Shown: piece by piece, positions 9,820 through 20,234 of the stretch
Position numbering within the stretch: the stretch's first letter is position 1
How the letters are laid out: every line of letters starts with the position of its first letter
From: Acanthamoeba sp. SK_2022b
Taxonomy: Eukaryota; Discosea; Longamoebia; Acanthamoebidae
Direction: 5' to 3'
NCBI GenBank assembly: GCA_027943245.1
Contig: JANDJZ010000724.1
Coordinates: 1-26,618, forward strand
DNA length: 26,618 nt
Made by a program: the position numbers and the translations under genes
Notes under the pieces: generated by a model
Told to the model about the DNA's origin: nothing
The model's input: only the letters and a program-made list of their open reading frames with translations
The model's database searches: none

Positions 9820-11290
9820 GCTCAGCAACGATGATGACGTAGATTGGACTCACTTTACCCCTGCTATAACTGATTCTTTGTTGACATCAATGTCAGAAGA
9901 CACCACTGACAAGACCCCAGCACAATGTAGTACTATGTCAACCATCAGCACGTGTGTTGTGTTGCTTTCATGACAGCCAGGGTATCTCAGAAAACAAGCT
10001 GGCCAATTTCCAACAAGATGGCAAGTCTCCAAAACAATGACCTTGCAAATGGGGAGGTTGTCTACAGATGCTACTGCTCGTGTTGCAATGCCATTTCCTG
10101 TACTTCTCCAAGTTATAATCGATTTGTTTGTGTTTGGAATCATCCCCTATTTTTTTGGTTTTTTATTGTGTACGTGTACACAATCAATTTCTGATGAATT
10201 CTCCTACATGTCATCAACGATGCCTGCCTATGGGCTTACCATTTTTTGTGGTGTGTCAGTTTGGCTGTCCCGCTCCCACCTCTGCAGAGCATGATGCAGC
10301 AGGGCTACCAAAACAATGGTCTTGTTAAGCCATCAACATTCTTTAAGCTCTTTCACACTGAGCAAAAGAATGTCAAGTTTCCCAAGTTCTGTGTCGTGGG
10401 CCTGTGTAGCATATGTGCATCAATAAATGATTGACTGATTAATCAGTACATGACAACAGCACAGAGGGCTGAGCTGAAGAAGCAAAAGTTTGAGCATTTG
10501 CACCTTATTGAAAAGGAGCGAGATGCTTGCTTTATTTACATCATGGTCAGTTTGGCTGTGGCCCAGACTTTGCCCTCTCCTTGCTGCACCACCACCTTAC
10601 TCACCACCTAGCAAGCCCAGCAGCAGGCATCTGGCCCTCAACCTAATACCTGCAGCTTGATAATTGCAGTCGTAGAACAAGAACAAGTACATGCTGGCTT
10701 ACTGTTCTCCACATTTGTTGTGGGCATGAAGTACAATCCTTGTGTGTTTACTGTGGATGACTTTGTGCAAGGGCTCAACACCTGGTGCTCCAATGATATT
10801 CATAAGCCAGATCCCCTTTTCCTGCTTGAATGTTGGTCATTCAAGACCTGGCTGGACCCTTATAACTGAAGTGTGAAGGGCACCTCACGCCCACATATAT
10901 TCTGCTTCACTCATGGTGATGATGGAAGGGTGCAGCTGAAAACCAAGGACCACCACTCCAGTTTCTCAGCTTGGATGTACCATTTCCTTGAGTCATGTCC
11001 CACTGATGGCCTTATCCCCCTGGTTCCTGCTCAGCTTGATCCAACCACTCTCAAGGATACCCTGCATGCCCTCAACTGTGCTCAGCTCCAGGAATTTCAG
11101 TGGGTTTACAACTATGCTGCTTCTGAAGCCCATGATACTATTCCTGCTGAGCCTCTTGACCCACCTTACTGTGCTGGCCTCGCCCTGACAGGCAAGGCCA
11201 CCAGTGATCTCACTACAGATAAGCCTGATGATGGTGCCATAATAGCAGTGTCTGGTGAAAATGGAAGTGTGGGCTTGGCTTTGTGAAGTG
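9820..11290 (+). pseudogene. DUF7869-like transposon protein, copy A (degenerate)
   Basis: The N-terminal piece MLSNDDDVDWTHFTPAITD lies at about 9820-9900. A KPSTFFKLFHTEQKNVKFPK segment with a following CSIC pair is at about 10330-10430, and a coiled stretch (TTAQRAELKKQKFEHLHLIE) at 10450-10510. QFGCGPDFALSLLHHH is at 10545-10600, the LQLDN motif near 10650 and MKYNPCVFTVDDFVQG near 10725. The C-terminal part (NTWCSNDIHKPDPLFLLECW, then THGDDGRVQLK) runs to about 11280. This order is that of the uncharacterised DUF7869-type proteins I know from transposon-rich genomes. The HTHEDID motif is missing because the sequence jumps from GGCTTACTG to TTCTCCACA near 10705. A TGA at 10432-10434 and frameshifts break the frame. 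Confidence 0.65.
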
Positions 11291-11405
11291 CACTACAAGG
11301 GCCTGAATCTTCCTCAACTGGTTAGAGGAAGATGATGATGGGTAATTCCACCTGGTGGCTGATGGCCAACTTGTTGCCATTACCTATGGAGTGATGATGT
11401 GTGAG

Positions 11406-11551
11406 CAAAGGCAATAAATATTATACTAATATAAAACACGTATATTTGTATTATTTATATATATTTAGATAAAAAGGGTGTTCTGGGGTGTACTGGCGAG
11501 GTAGGAGTGCTCGATGGACTTGATCGTTTTGGTCGGGGCCAGCCCCTCCTC
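11406..11551 (-). pseudogene. Captured host-like gene 3' end inside copy A
   Basis: Copy C reads straight from GATGATGTGTG through 19 bp to GAACAACTGCAT. Copy A has about 145 bp here instead. On the - strand 11468-11551 encodes EEGLAPTKTIKSIEHSYLAS and a further eight residues, then TAA at 11465-11467, then AT-rich sequence like a 3' UTR. The coding part is GC- and CpG-rich, like the host genes and unlike the flanks. The parent gene is not in the window. Confidence 0.45.
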
Positions 11552-11715
11552 TGGAACAACTGCATGAGACCTGCACTATGAAAGTGACTATTGGACTGCA
11601 TGAGAGTTGGCCCAAAAATTCATAGCACAGGCCAGCAGGGTACTTGCAACAGTTGCCCCATAATGAAATCAATCATCTTGATCTTGCCCCAATTCCAAAC
11701 ACATGTGGACTGTGT

Positions 11716-12540
11716 ATGTGCATGTGATCAATAAAACAATTTCTTTATCTGTTCTTCTTCATGTGCTGAACTGTGCACACCACCTGCCATTGGGCTCTCA
11801 GCCTTGCACAATTACACTTAACTATTTGGTGACTTTATGCTATTCAGAGGTTGAACACCTCAACACTAAACCACCATCCAATGTCTACTAAATAACAACA
11901 ACACCTTGCACACTACTCGGTTTTGTTAGCCCACCATAAATTTAACTTCCTTTTGCTGGCCTAAAAATTAAGACCATGATATTCACCCTTCTAAAATGGA
12001 TTGTGTTATTATAAAAACTGAAATTTTACCGTTTTATTGCTCTATACACACCCTAAATTATTGCAATCATGAAATTACAATTGCTGTGTGTGATTAATTT
12101 GAGTAATTCCCCTAATAGTGCTTCATTCCAAGGAATGATTGCACAAAAAAACGCCAGTCATTTTTGACCTCTCATTTGATAATAGAGGAGGTTCAGGGCT
12201 TTCTATCAACCTAGTTGCCTGCATGGCCCTGTACTAAGTCCCACCACTCACTTCCTCCACCTGCATGTCCTACCTGCTGTGGTGATTATGCCATCTCCTG
12301 GTATAGGTGCCACCATGCCCTCAGCCTCATTGAGTTGCATGTTCTGGTTGTACTGTTGTTGTGGTGTTGTTAGTGGTGGTGTGGTGATGTTGGGTTTTGT
12401 GATGATGTACTTGTTGGTACCTTACTTGTTCTAATGAGAGTAAATTCTTGACCTTGTATGAGGGCAACAGGCATTGAGGACTGGAAAAGCACAGGGCAAG
12501 TTTGAACATTCATCACAAAAAGGTCGCTCTCTACACGAAG
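11716..12540. other. AT-rich intergenic stretch before the TraB gene
   Basis: No gene is recognised. It contains a GTT/GTG-rich low-complexity patch at about 12345-12420 and several AATAAA-like hexamers (for example near 11730). The promoter of the TraB gene should lie in its right end but no motif is clear. Confidence 0.5.
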
Positions 12541-14316
12541 ATGCACCCCAGGCTTGTGGCGCGGTGCCCTCGACCGAGGTGTTGGCTGACGTGCACTCCC
12601 TCTTTGGCTTCCGCTCTGTGGGGGGTCACAGCTGAAGGGCTGCACACATCGCGGCACGACGCACGATTAAATCCAAGTGATGTGCGCCTCTACGATCAAA
12701 CAGACCGCTACTGTCGTGACTTTGTCTACACATTCGACTTCGACGAGCGCACCTTCATCCTCGTTGGCACGGACAAATCTCTTTTTCTTTATTATTTATT
12801 ATTTTATTAATTATTCTCCATAAATATGTTATTAAAATATATAAGCACAGGGACAAACCATAGCACCCCGATTGCGTCGGGTGAGCTGGCTCTTCGAGTG
12901 CTTGAGCGAGAGCAGCCGCAGAGCGTAGTCTCCGAAAGTGTCTATCCAGGTTGGCATGGCGCACCACTTACTCCAACAATGCACCCACACCCACCACCAC
13001 GCGCCACGTGTGGCAGAGTCATTCACGCGATTGCTGCCTCGGCTGCCCCACCTCCGCACACGCTCGGAGTTCATCCCCGTTTGTGAGTGGGCCCACAAGC
13101 ACCAGGTCTGTCCTCTTCCTCGCCATCTTTTTGTGTCTTAACGCTGACATGTACACAATGCGACTCGCTACTCGCTACTCGCGACACGCGCACGGCACAA
13201 CATAACACATATGTAGGCGGAGCTGCGTCAGGCGCAGCCATGGCACGCCGAGCATCCGTACCACAACCACTGGCACCGTGAGCGAACTCGATTCGAGCAC
13301 TATCGATGGGGGCTTAACCGCATGGGCCCTCGCATGCTCATGGACTGGGTCTCGCCCAAGCGCCTGCGCGCCGATCGCGCAGAGGCCCTGGAGGCCCAAT
13401 TTCGACAACAAGACTCGCCGTCATCGTCGTCATCACCGCCCTCGCCGTTCAAACCCGCAGGCGAGGCCGGCAGAGAAGAGGAGGGCCCGCCGCCGCTGCC
13501 GCTCATGGCCAAACTGCTGATGCTCACGCTCTCGCGCGGGATAGAGGAGTTGGCGGATGTGGGCGAGATGTTGATGCGCGGCCACCCGGCTCCTCGACGC
13601 TTCTTGGACGCGATCGAGCTCCTCTACAACCGACCCAAGGTGAGCCCCCGCTCTCCCTCCCTCGCGCAGGCATCGCCTTTTCTCTCTCTCTTCTCTTCCT
13701 CTCGAAGACAACCCAACTCAACGCTCCTCCGTGCGTGCGTGTGTGGGCGCCAGATTTACGGGAGCATGTACCACGAGTCCGGGGTGGAGCGAGACCTGTT
13801 CTTCATCAAGCAGTTGCGCGAGGCCAAAGGTCCCAAGGTGGTGGGCGTGTTTGGCTCCCTGCACATTGTACGCACATGTGCGTGTCTGCGCTCGTGCTCG
13901 CTCGACTGTCCCTCACACACGCTTGTGTTCTCGGCGCCACTTTCTCTCGCCATCAGAGCGGAATAATCAACTTGTGGCACGAGTACGAACGCGCGCCCTA
14001 CGATGTCTGGCAAACGACCATCGACGGCGGCAAAGACTTCACGCGGTACGTCACGAGACGCCACCAGTCACGAAGCTGGCTCGCGCAAGGTTTACGGCGA
14101 CAACAACTGTGTGGCGTTGTGGGGGCTGGTTGGCTGTGCAGAGAGATCTACAAGGCGTACAGGCCAATCGTGGACGAGTGGGACTGGGCCGAGGTGCGGC
14201 GGAAGCGCGGGGGGATCATTGCGCGAGCCCTGGCCCCGTTTGGCATCGACTTCGACGCTCAGGCGTGGGCGAAGCAGCGCGAGCGACGGGCCAAGGACCT
14301 CCTCCCCCGCCATTGA
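12541..14316 (+). CDS. TraB/GTxH-family protein
   Basis: Exons 12541-12766, 12851-12937, 13017-13105, 13217-13639, 13754-13867, 13957-14045 and 14142-14316 join in phase to 400 residues. Three family motifs are visible: GTNH (76-79) after FILV, VERD (286-289), and GSLH followed by GII (309-312). These match the paired GxxH motifs and the ERD/ERN signature of TraB/TIKI/PrgY proteins, which include a mitochondrial or membrane-associated eukaryotic branch (TRABD) and putative metalloproteases. A Ser/Pro-rich insert sits at about 185-215. The start chosen is the first ATG in the open frame; the first 30 residues are Arg-rich without acidic residues, which could be a mitochondrial presequence. Intron 1 (12767-12850) needs a GC donor; the other introns are GT..AG. 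No C-terminal membrane helix is obvious. Function in this organism is unknown. Confidence 0.7.
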
Positions 14317-14409
14317 AGGTGTCCTTTTTTTCTTGCCGATGCAGCAAATTGTGGGCTCTTCGTCGCTTGAGTGACTCAGTGTTGGTTGGCCTCCTCACAG
14401 AGCAGCATG
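14317..14409. other. 3' region of the TraB gene
   Basis: This short non-coding stretch lies between the TraB stop and the GGGAGA repeat. No AATAAA is seen. Confidence 0.5.
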
Positions 14410-14476
14410 AGGGAGAGGGAGAGGGAGAGGGAGAGGGAGAGGGAGAGGGAGAGGGAGAGGGAGAGGGAGAGGGAGA
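14410..14476. repeat. (GGGAGA)n minisatellite
   Basis: About eleven purine-only GGGAGA units are on the + strand. Such a polypurine tract can form triplex or G-rich structures. Confidence 0.95.
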
Positions 14477-14516
14477 GAGCTGTTGGATACAACGGCCATT
14501 GTATCCACCAGCTCTC
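14475..14516. other. 18-bp inverted repeat (hairpin) with 6-nt loop
   Basis: The arms 14475-14492 and 14499-14516 pair at 17 of 18 positions (single T/C mismatch at 14483/14508) around the loop CGGCCA. It abuts the GGGAGA repeat and lies about 160 bp after the TraB stop. It could be a 3'-end structure or a replication-slippage product. Confidence 0.85.
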
Positions 14517-14538
14517 ATTGCATTTTTGCAGCCCAGAA

Positions 14539-14555
14539 AACATTCTAGAATGTTC
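14539..14555. promoter_or_regulatory. Perfect three-unit heat-shock element
   Basis: The sequence TTCTAGAATGTTC (14543-14555) is three alternating TTC/GAA/TTC units with exact 2-bp spacing, the heat-shock-factor consensus. It overlaps a 16-bp perfect palindrome at 14539-14554. It lies about 220 bp upstream of the Arm/BTB start codon and so may belong to that promoter. Chance occurrence in a window of this size is possible. Confidence 0.45.
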
Positions 14556-14772
14556 CTAACTGAATATAAGCATAGTACTGTCTGCTGTTGACGACCTCGT
14601 CATGTTTCTGGATTCCTGGCGTTTAAAGCTGTCGACAACAAGTCCACGAATGGCTATTCGAAAAAAGAGGCGCGAAACGCTGTCTCTTTTTTGTTCTTGC
14701 ACACGCGTCTACACTTTGAGCGGCTCTCTACACAGAAGACCCTCTCGTCCTACATCGTCCTACAAGTTCTCC

Positions 14773-17510
14773 ATGACCGACGTTGCGCAGATCCTGCACC
14801 GAGTGGGCGAGGCGAATAAGACAAAGGAGTCTTTGCCGGACGACGGCGCTGCCCACCTGTTGGCCAGCCTAAGTGCACTCAATAAGCTATGCAGCAAAGG
14901 TCTCTCCCACCCTCCCTTTTGTTGGGAGATTGTGTACGTCCTGACCAAAGGTGACAGGAAGCCCTCAAGGCAGAGGCGCTGTCCGTGCTCTCTGCGGCCG
15001 TGCTGTGCCCCCACAATAGCCCCGAGACTCGCGCCCATGCGGCAGGCGTCCTGGCGTTGTTGGTGCTGGAGAGCAAGAGCGCAAGGTTGAGCGAGCAGGT
15101 CGCCGAGTGCCTCGTGGCGATGGTAGCCAGCGACCACCGCCTGGTGCAGAAAAAAGCCCTCAAGGCCATTGACCACGCCCTATTGGGTATGTAGGAAAGG
15201 CTCAAGGAGCACCAGCGGATTCGACGATCTCTAACAAACCTCCCGAGGCGGAGGGTCTGCACAGGCAACGAGCAGAACAGACGCGTGTTCGCAGCGAAAG
15301 GCGCCATTGAGTCTCTGGCCCGCTTCGTCTGCAGCATGCCCTATACGCATCTGGCAACGAATCGGACTAGGTGGGCGTGCGAGGCATTGGGCCGTTATAT
15401 CGACACAGAGAGCGTCCTCCTAATAGCGGCGTGCGACGGCTTCCTCGCGAGCATGGTCTCCATTCTCAAAGTACACTTTGACTCCCCCCTCTCAAATCTC
15501 AAGTGGTCGAAAGTTCTACCAAAACGTTCGTTGAAAATGACAGGCGTCACCGTTCAAGTATGGCTTCGACAGATACCACCTTCAGCTCACACCACGCGCG
15601 TGGGTATATCGAGAACAGGAGAATGGGCGCTGGTGATGGTGAGCCATCAGTTGCATGAAGTTATCTTGATGGCAGTCAACTCTGAGCTTCATTTGTTCTT
15701 CAGCTCGAGGCGCCGTCTGATTGCTCTGCTGAACCTGTTCAAACAAGGTCCACCCCGCCACGTGCCTCCACGTGGTGCTCGCGTGACGCGCGCGCAGCAG
15801 GCCTCCTTGCACGCGGGTGGCGAGTTGGACCGCAGCGGGCTGACCCTTTTCTCTTGGCCAGATGTCGGACTGCACGCGGTGATTGGCCACCAAGGCTTGG
15901 CCACGACGTGGCGCTTCCTGCTTTACCACGCCGGGACGAGTGAAGACAGGGAAGACATGATAACCCTGCTCAAGCTGTACGTGGAGGCCGTAACAAAGCA
16001 ACGGAGCAAGGGTAGGTCGGGAGCCGCCCACAGGGTGGCGTCGTCATTCGCTGACTTGGCAAAATCAACTGCGCCTGCTGATGACCCACACAACAGTCAA
16101 ACTGCCGGTAAAGAGCGCCTTAGGCACTGCCGCTGGCTGCGATCACCAACGCGCTTTGGACGCGCTGCTGGCCTTTGTATTTATGTCGCCCACCAAGGAG
16201 GAGAAGCTGGAGGTGATGATTGGCCGCGGCGGCCTCGACATCCTGCTTAAGGTTCATTCACCCTTTGCTCCGTTTGCACTCTAGACAACGAGTTTCTGAC
16301 CCGCGCATGACGTGTGTGTGTGGTGTTGATGTTGGTGTCCTCGCCCATTCTACCATGCCTCAGGCTCTCCACAATGACATCTCAACATTGAACGTCTTCA
16401 CTGCGCTCAACTGTCTCGTTTCGGGGGTACTGAAGACGATAACTCCTCGCACAGTTGACCGTTATCTCTCCATACTGCCATCTGTCTGTCTCAGACGCGC
16501 ATATCTATGAGCAGTCCGGCGTGCCACCGCCAAGCTTTTCGGCCGTCCCAACGACTGTTGCTATCCTTGCCACCGGCAGCGCACTGTTCTTAAACCACAG
16601 AAGAAGGTGGGCAGAGTGACAGATGGCGAGAGAGGGAGTGAGCCTCCATTGCCCAGTTGATGACCTACCAGCCCAACAACATCGCCTTCCGATTTCCCGA
16701 CGGGGTGCGCGGTGATCCTTCCATCAACGTTTGTTGGGCCGGTGCCATGTCCACCGCGACAGGGTGAAGTCACGGCGCACAAGCTCGTGCTCGCCGATAA
16801 GTCAGTGGTGTTCAAGGCCATGTTCGAATCGGGCTTGCGCGAGGGCCACCGACGCCAGCGCGACGGGCTGCTGAAGATCTCGATTCCCAACATCGGCTCT
16901 CGCACCTTTCAGCTCTTGCTCGACTTCTGCTATGGCGTTCACCTCGTCAAGCACGCTCCGGCCTCCACCGCCGAAGACGCGGCAGCCGAGTCACGGCTGC
17001 GTGCTACGGCTTCGTGGCTCAACCGCGTGGGCGTCGACATATACCAAGCAGCCAAGCTGCTGGAGGCTGCTGGCCAGTACGAGATCCTTGACCTCGTGGA
17101 CGGTTGCGCCTACTTTCTCGCAAACACGCACGCACGCACACACGCTCACACAACACACACTGGCATAGGCGCCAAGCTGGATGCGCAGAATGTGGTGGAT
17201 ATGTTGACGCTGGGGCTGATTCTTCACGCTACTGTCCTCATCTTCCGCTGCTTCGGATTCTTGCTGGCCCATCCCTCCTCCGTTCTCGAGAAGCGCGGAA
17301 CAAGGGACCACCGGCGCCCTAACAACGGCGGACAACGCCAAGGGCTCCGAAGAAGGCAAGGGCAATGAAGGCGATGAGGAGGAGGAGGAGGAGGAGCTGC
17401 ATCACGTGAAGTGCGTGTGGAAGCGTAGTGCGAGGCAGGTGCTGGGCGTTGGTGACTGCCGGCTGCTGCTGCGCGACTTCATCCTGCGTCGCATTATGGG
17501 CGTGCCGTAG
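14773..17510 (+). CDS. Armadillo-repeat/BTB domain protein (gene model partly uncertain)
   Basis: The start is the ATG opening MTDVAQILHRVGEANKT. In-phase exons are 14773-14899, 14962-15186, 15265-15470, about 15687-16011, 16097-16251 and 16364-16426. They encode helical Arm-like repeats such as EALSVLSAAVL..NSPETRAHAAGVLALLVLES and TLNVFTALNCLVSG. The next exons (about 16495-16700) are unclear. The BTB core follows: FPDG at the end of one exon (16704), then from 16763 GEVTAHKLVLADKSVVFKAM, IPNIGSRTFQLLLDFCYG and a BACK-like helix YQAAKLLEAAGQYEILDLVD. The plan resembles plant ARIA/ABAP1-type Arm-BTB proteins, which are adaptors for cullin-3 ubiquitin ligases or transcription. A CA-rich tract is read through as THARTHAHTTHTG near residue codons 17120-17165. 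A +1 shift is needed between about 17285 and 17315 to reach the acidic tail and the TAG at 17508-17510. It may be a real gene with an unseen intron or one starting to decay. A broken copy lies inverted at 5803-6430. Confidence 0.6.
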
Positions 17511-17699
17511 TGCAACTACGTGGCATCTGCATAAACCGCTCCACTGCCTGTTCATACGAATGAGATGGCATGTAATGGTCCTCAATTCCTCAAAGTAAAG
17601 CATTCTACGTGTCATGGAGGCCATGAAGGCCAACCTCTCTTCCTCCTTGTCAAGCGGTTGGGCAACAGGAAGGGAGGGACTCGGTTCCCAGCAATGCCT

Positions 17700-18160
17700 T
17701 GGAAGAGGAGCCTGAAGAGGAGCCTGAGGAGCCTGAAGTCAAGGTGACGCCAGTAGCAGCATAGGCACAGGCGGATGCCAGACAGATGGGAATGCAGCCA
17801 ATGGACCCACAGCTGCTTCTCAAGAAACTCCCCACCTACAAAGGGGGGCACAGGGAGGACTTCTTTGCATGGTACACTGAGCTCAAGGCCCTTACCAGCT
17901 TCCACTGGCTCAATGACAATGCCATGGCAAGATACTTGCCATGGGCACTTGAGCACACCATTGTGTTGGAGGCAGCTAGTGCAACAGTTGTGGCCAGTGA
18001 TGGCCAGGTTCCCAACAAGCAGGCTACCAAGCAAGCACATGGCCCGCCCAGCTGCTGACATTGTGGTCAGATGGGCCACATCCAGGCCCACTGCCCACAA
18101 TGTGAGAAGAAGGCCACACTGGTGCAGACTGCGCCACAACCATGGCAAGATGCCTGCACC
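17700..18160 (+). pseudogene. gag fragment with CCHC zinc knuckle
   Basis: An acidic Glu/Pro repeat precedes MGMQPMDPQLLLKKLPTYKG, then EDFFAWYTELKALTSFHWLN and AMARYLPWALE, the usual gypsy gag pattern of a folded region ending in a Leu-rich helix. After 45 residues a CX2CX4HX4C zinc knuckle (18053-18094, CGQMGHIQAHC) follows in the same frame. It is interrupted by a TGA at 18056-18058 directly after its first Cys. Confidence 0.65.
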
Positions 18161-18344
18161 TGGTAAGGCCAGTCCATCAAACTAGCAAGGGCCACAGGCG
18201 TGGGCAGCCCAATGGTCAACAGTGACAGAGGGCCCATTGGGAGGGATGGTGGAGGAGTGGAGGAGCGCCCCAGAGTGGAGGATTGGAGGGCAGTGAGCTC
18301 AGGTACAAGCAGCCATCCAGTGTGCATCATGAGCATTGGAGCTC

Positions 18345-18480
18345 ACAGTGGCACGCACGCCACTCTACATACCCATAAACATCAGTGGACAAGAGATGCA
18401 CACCTGTGCAGACACAGGTGCCAGCATCTCCATCATCAACAAGGAGGTCCTCAAGGGGCTCAATGCAGTGCAGCCAGTGT
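18345..18480 (+). pseudogene. Retroelement aspartic protease fragment
   Basis: The reading PINISGQEMHTCADTGASIS contains the catalytic DTGAS motif (18411-18425) followed by IINKEVLKGL. It is a single half-domain as in retrotransposon proteases. No flap or second conserved block is seen; the frame stops near 18481. Confidence 0.7.
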
Positions 18481-18524
18481 GAGCCTACAACAGGCCACCT
18501 CTGCACAGAGTCAGTGCGCACCTG

Positions 18525-19180
18525 CTTTCTTAGGGCACATCCTGAGCAATGATGGGTTGTGGCCAGACCTGGCCAAGATAGCTGCTGTGCACAATGTGCA
18601 GGTGCGGCAGTCTCCAACTGGCGTGTGTGTGGGTTTCTCAGCCTGGCCAATTATTACCGGTGCTTTGTGCCAGACTTTGCCAGCATTGCCAGTCCACTCT
18701 ACCATCTCACCTTGAAGGAGGTGGCCTTCAAGTGGACCAACAAGTGCCCATGAGCATTTGTGTGTTGTGGGATGTGTTGACACCAGTGGCTAATCCCTAT
18801 GTGCTGCATATTGACATGTCTGGCCATGCCATTGGCGCAGTACTCACTCAGGTTGACAACACTGGCTGAGAATGAGTTGCAAGCTACACCAGCCAAATGC
18901 TTGTGAAGCCTGAGTGCAACTACTCAACGACACATTGTGAGTGCTATCATGCTGGCAGTCATGATGTTCATGAAGATGTTCCATCATTCTCTTCATGGAT
19001 GCCACTTCATGGTGGTCACCAACCACAACCTGTTGAAATGGATTGCTACCCAGTGGGACCCAACCAGCCAGCTGGCGCGGTGGGCGCTCACCTTGCAAGA
19101 AATTCAACTTCAACATTCAGTATTGGCCCAGCTGGGAACACACCAATGCAGACACGCTGACCAGACCACCATTCTGTGCA
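18525..19180 (+). pseudogene. RT C-terminal end and RNase H
   Basis: FLGHILSNDG near 18528 and the connection FLSLANYYRCFVPDFASIAS near 18640 are the last conserved blocks of gypsy reverse transcriptase. RNase H begins with YVLHIDMSGHAIGAVLTQVD (catalytic Asp at 18813-18815), then VASYTSQML, the Glu-bearing NYSTTHCECY, MVVTNHNLLKWI (family Asp replaced by Asn in TNH) and NADTLTRPPF. The domain passes through all three frames. The preceding protease runs almost directly into FLGH, so the polymerase palm and fingers are deleted. Confidence 0.7.
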
Positions 19181-19679
19181 GGTGGTTGCCAGTGTCATGA
19201 CACGAGGTCAGCAAGGCGGTGGCCAGATGCACTACAACCACACACAAGGCCTTGTTGGCTGGAAGACAACAAACAATGGACACAAAGTCAGCAACACCAA
19301 TACCTGAGCCAGCGGCCAAGGAAGGCCAAGACAAGGCCAGCAAGGGCAAGCAGCCAGCTGACCCCAGCAATGAAGCTGGCAACGAGGAGCAGGACAAGGA
19401 CCAGCCAGAGACCAGTGCCACTGGTCCCAAGGATGAGCCTGCTGAGAGGCTCAACAAAGAGGCTGAGGCAGAAGAGCCAGCCAGGCTGGAATCTGGCAGG
19501 GGGGGGGAAACCTCTTAGCTGACCACTTTAAAGCCAAGCAGAAAAGGGACAAAGGCTTGAGCGCAATCATGCACTACCTCAAGACCTGAGAGCTGCCTCG
19601 TGATGATAAGGAGGCGAAGTGAATTGTCCTTGAGAGTGGTCAGATGGAGGTCAATGATGGCCTCCTGCTCTGACACTGG

Positions 19680-20095
19680 TGGTCTCAAAGGGCTGACCAC
19701 CAAACAGCCACCCAAATCCAGGTGGTGGTGCCAGTGCCAATGGTTGAGGAGGTGATGTGCACACATCATGACCACCTCCTTGGCAGCCACCTAGGCAAGA
19801 CACTGGAGCATGTGCAAGTTCACTACTGGTGGCTGTGCATATACTTGCCGGTGCGTCACTGGGTGGCCAAATGTCTGAAGCGCATTGCCTACCTTCCTAT
19901 GTTCAACTACCTTGAAGTTGACATGGAGGTGTCTGTCATCATGGGCAAGGCAATGAGTGTGTTGCCAAGAACTCTGAACATTGAGAAGGTCGACACCCTG
20001 GGGTTTGATGATCCCTCAACCACTGCCACCACTCTCTGGTTCAAGATGCATGTGGACTTCTACAAGACTCTGAACTATGTGCCAGTACAGGTCTG
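19680..20095 (+). pseudogene. Integrase N-terminal zinc-domain fragment
   Basis: The reading MCTHHDHLLGSHLGKTLEHV with YWWL and WVAKCLKRI has the two His and the first Cys of the HHCC integrase domain. The second Cys is replaced. The following 85 codons to 20096 do not show the DDE core. Confidence 0.5.
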
Positions 20096-20234
20096 AGTTG
20101 GTCATGCACCTGCATGGCAACTCACAGTAGACACAGAAGTGAGCCCAGGCAGCAAACTGCCAACACTACCCAATTGGGGCCACAGTGAGCCCCAGTATGT
20201 GCAGGCAACAAGGTGTTACTACATATTGGCCAGC

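Larger units (their letters stand above)
7868..11715. mobile_element. Copy A of a two-gene DUF7869-type transposon (degenerate)
   Basis: Homology to copy B (21283-24410) starts near 7870 and runs almost continuously through 11290. The tail 11350-11715 matches copy C (26085-26300). Two genes point outward from about 9540-9800: a - strand gene (9535 down to about 7868) and a + strand DUF7869-like gene (about 9820-11290). Both contain introns. Compared with B and C this copy lacks the divergent promoter and the HTHEDID-coding piece, and has an extra 145-bp block at about 11406-11551. No terminal inverted repeats or target-site duplications could be identified by eye. Confidence 0.7.

Noticed and set aside
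15471..15686. Coding read-through of this stretch in the Arm/BTB gene
   Set aside because: The frame is open but the translation lacks Arm-like pattern and a GTACA donor precedes it; an intron is more likely, though not proven.
17128..17168. A second GC-AG intron in the Arm/BTB gene
   Set aside because: Splicing there would shift the frame away from the conserved GAKLDAQNVVDMLTLG segment.
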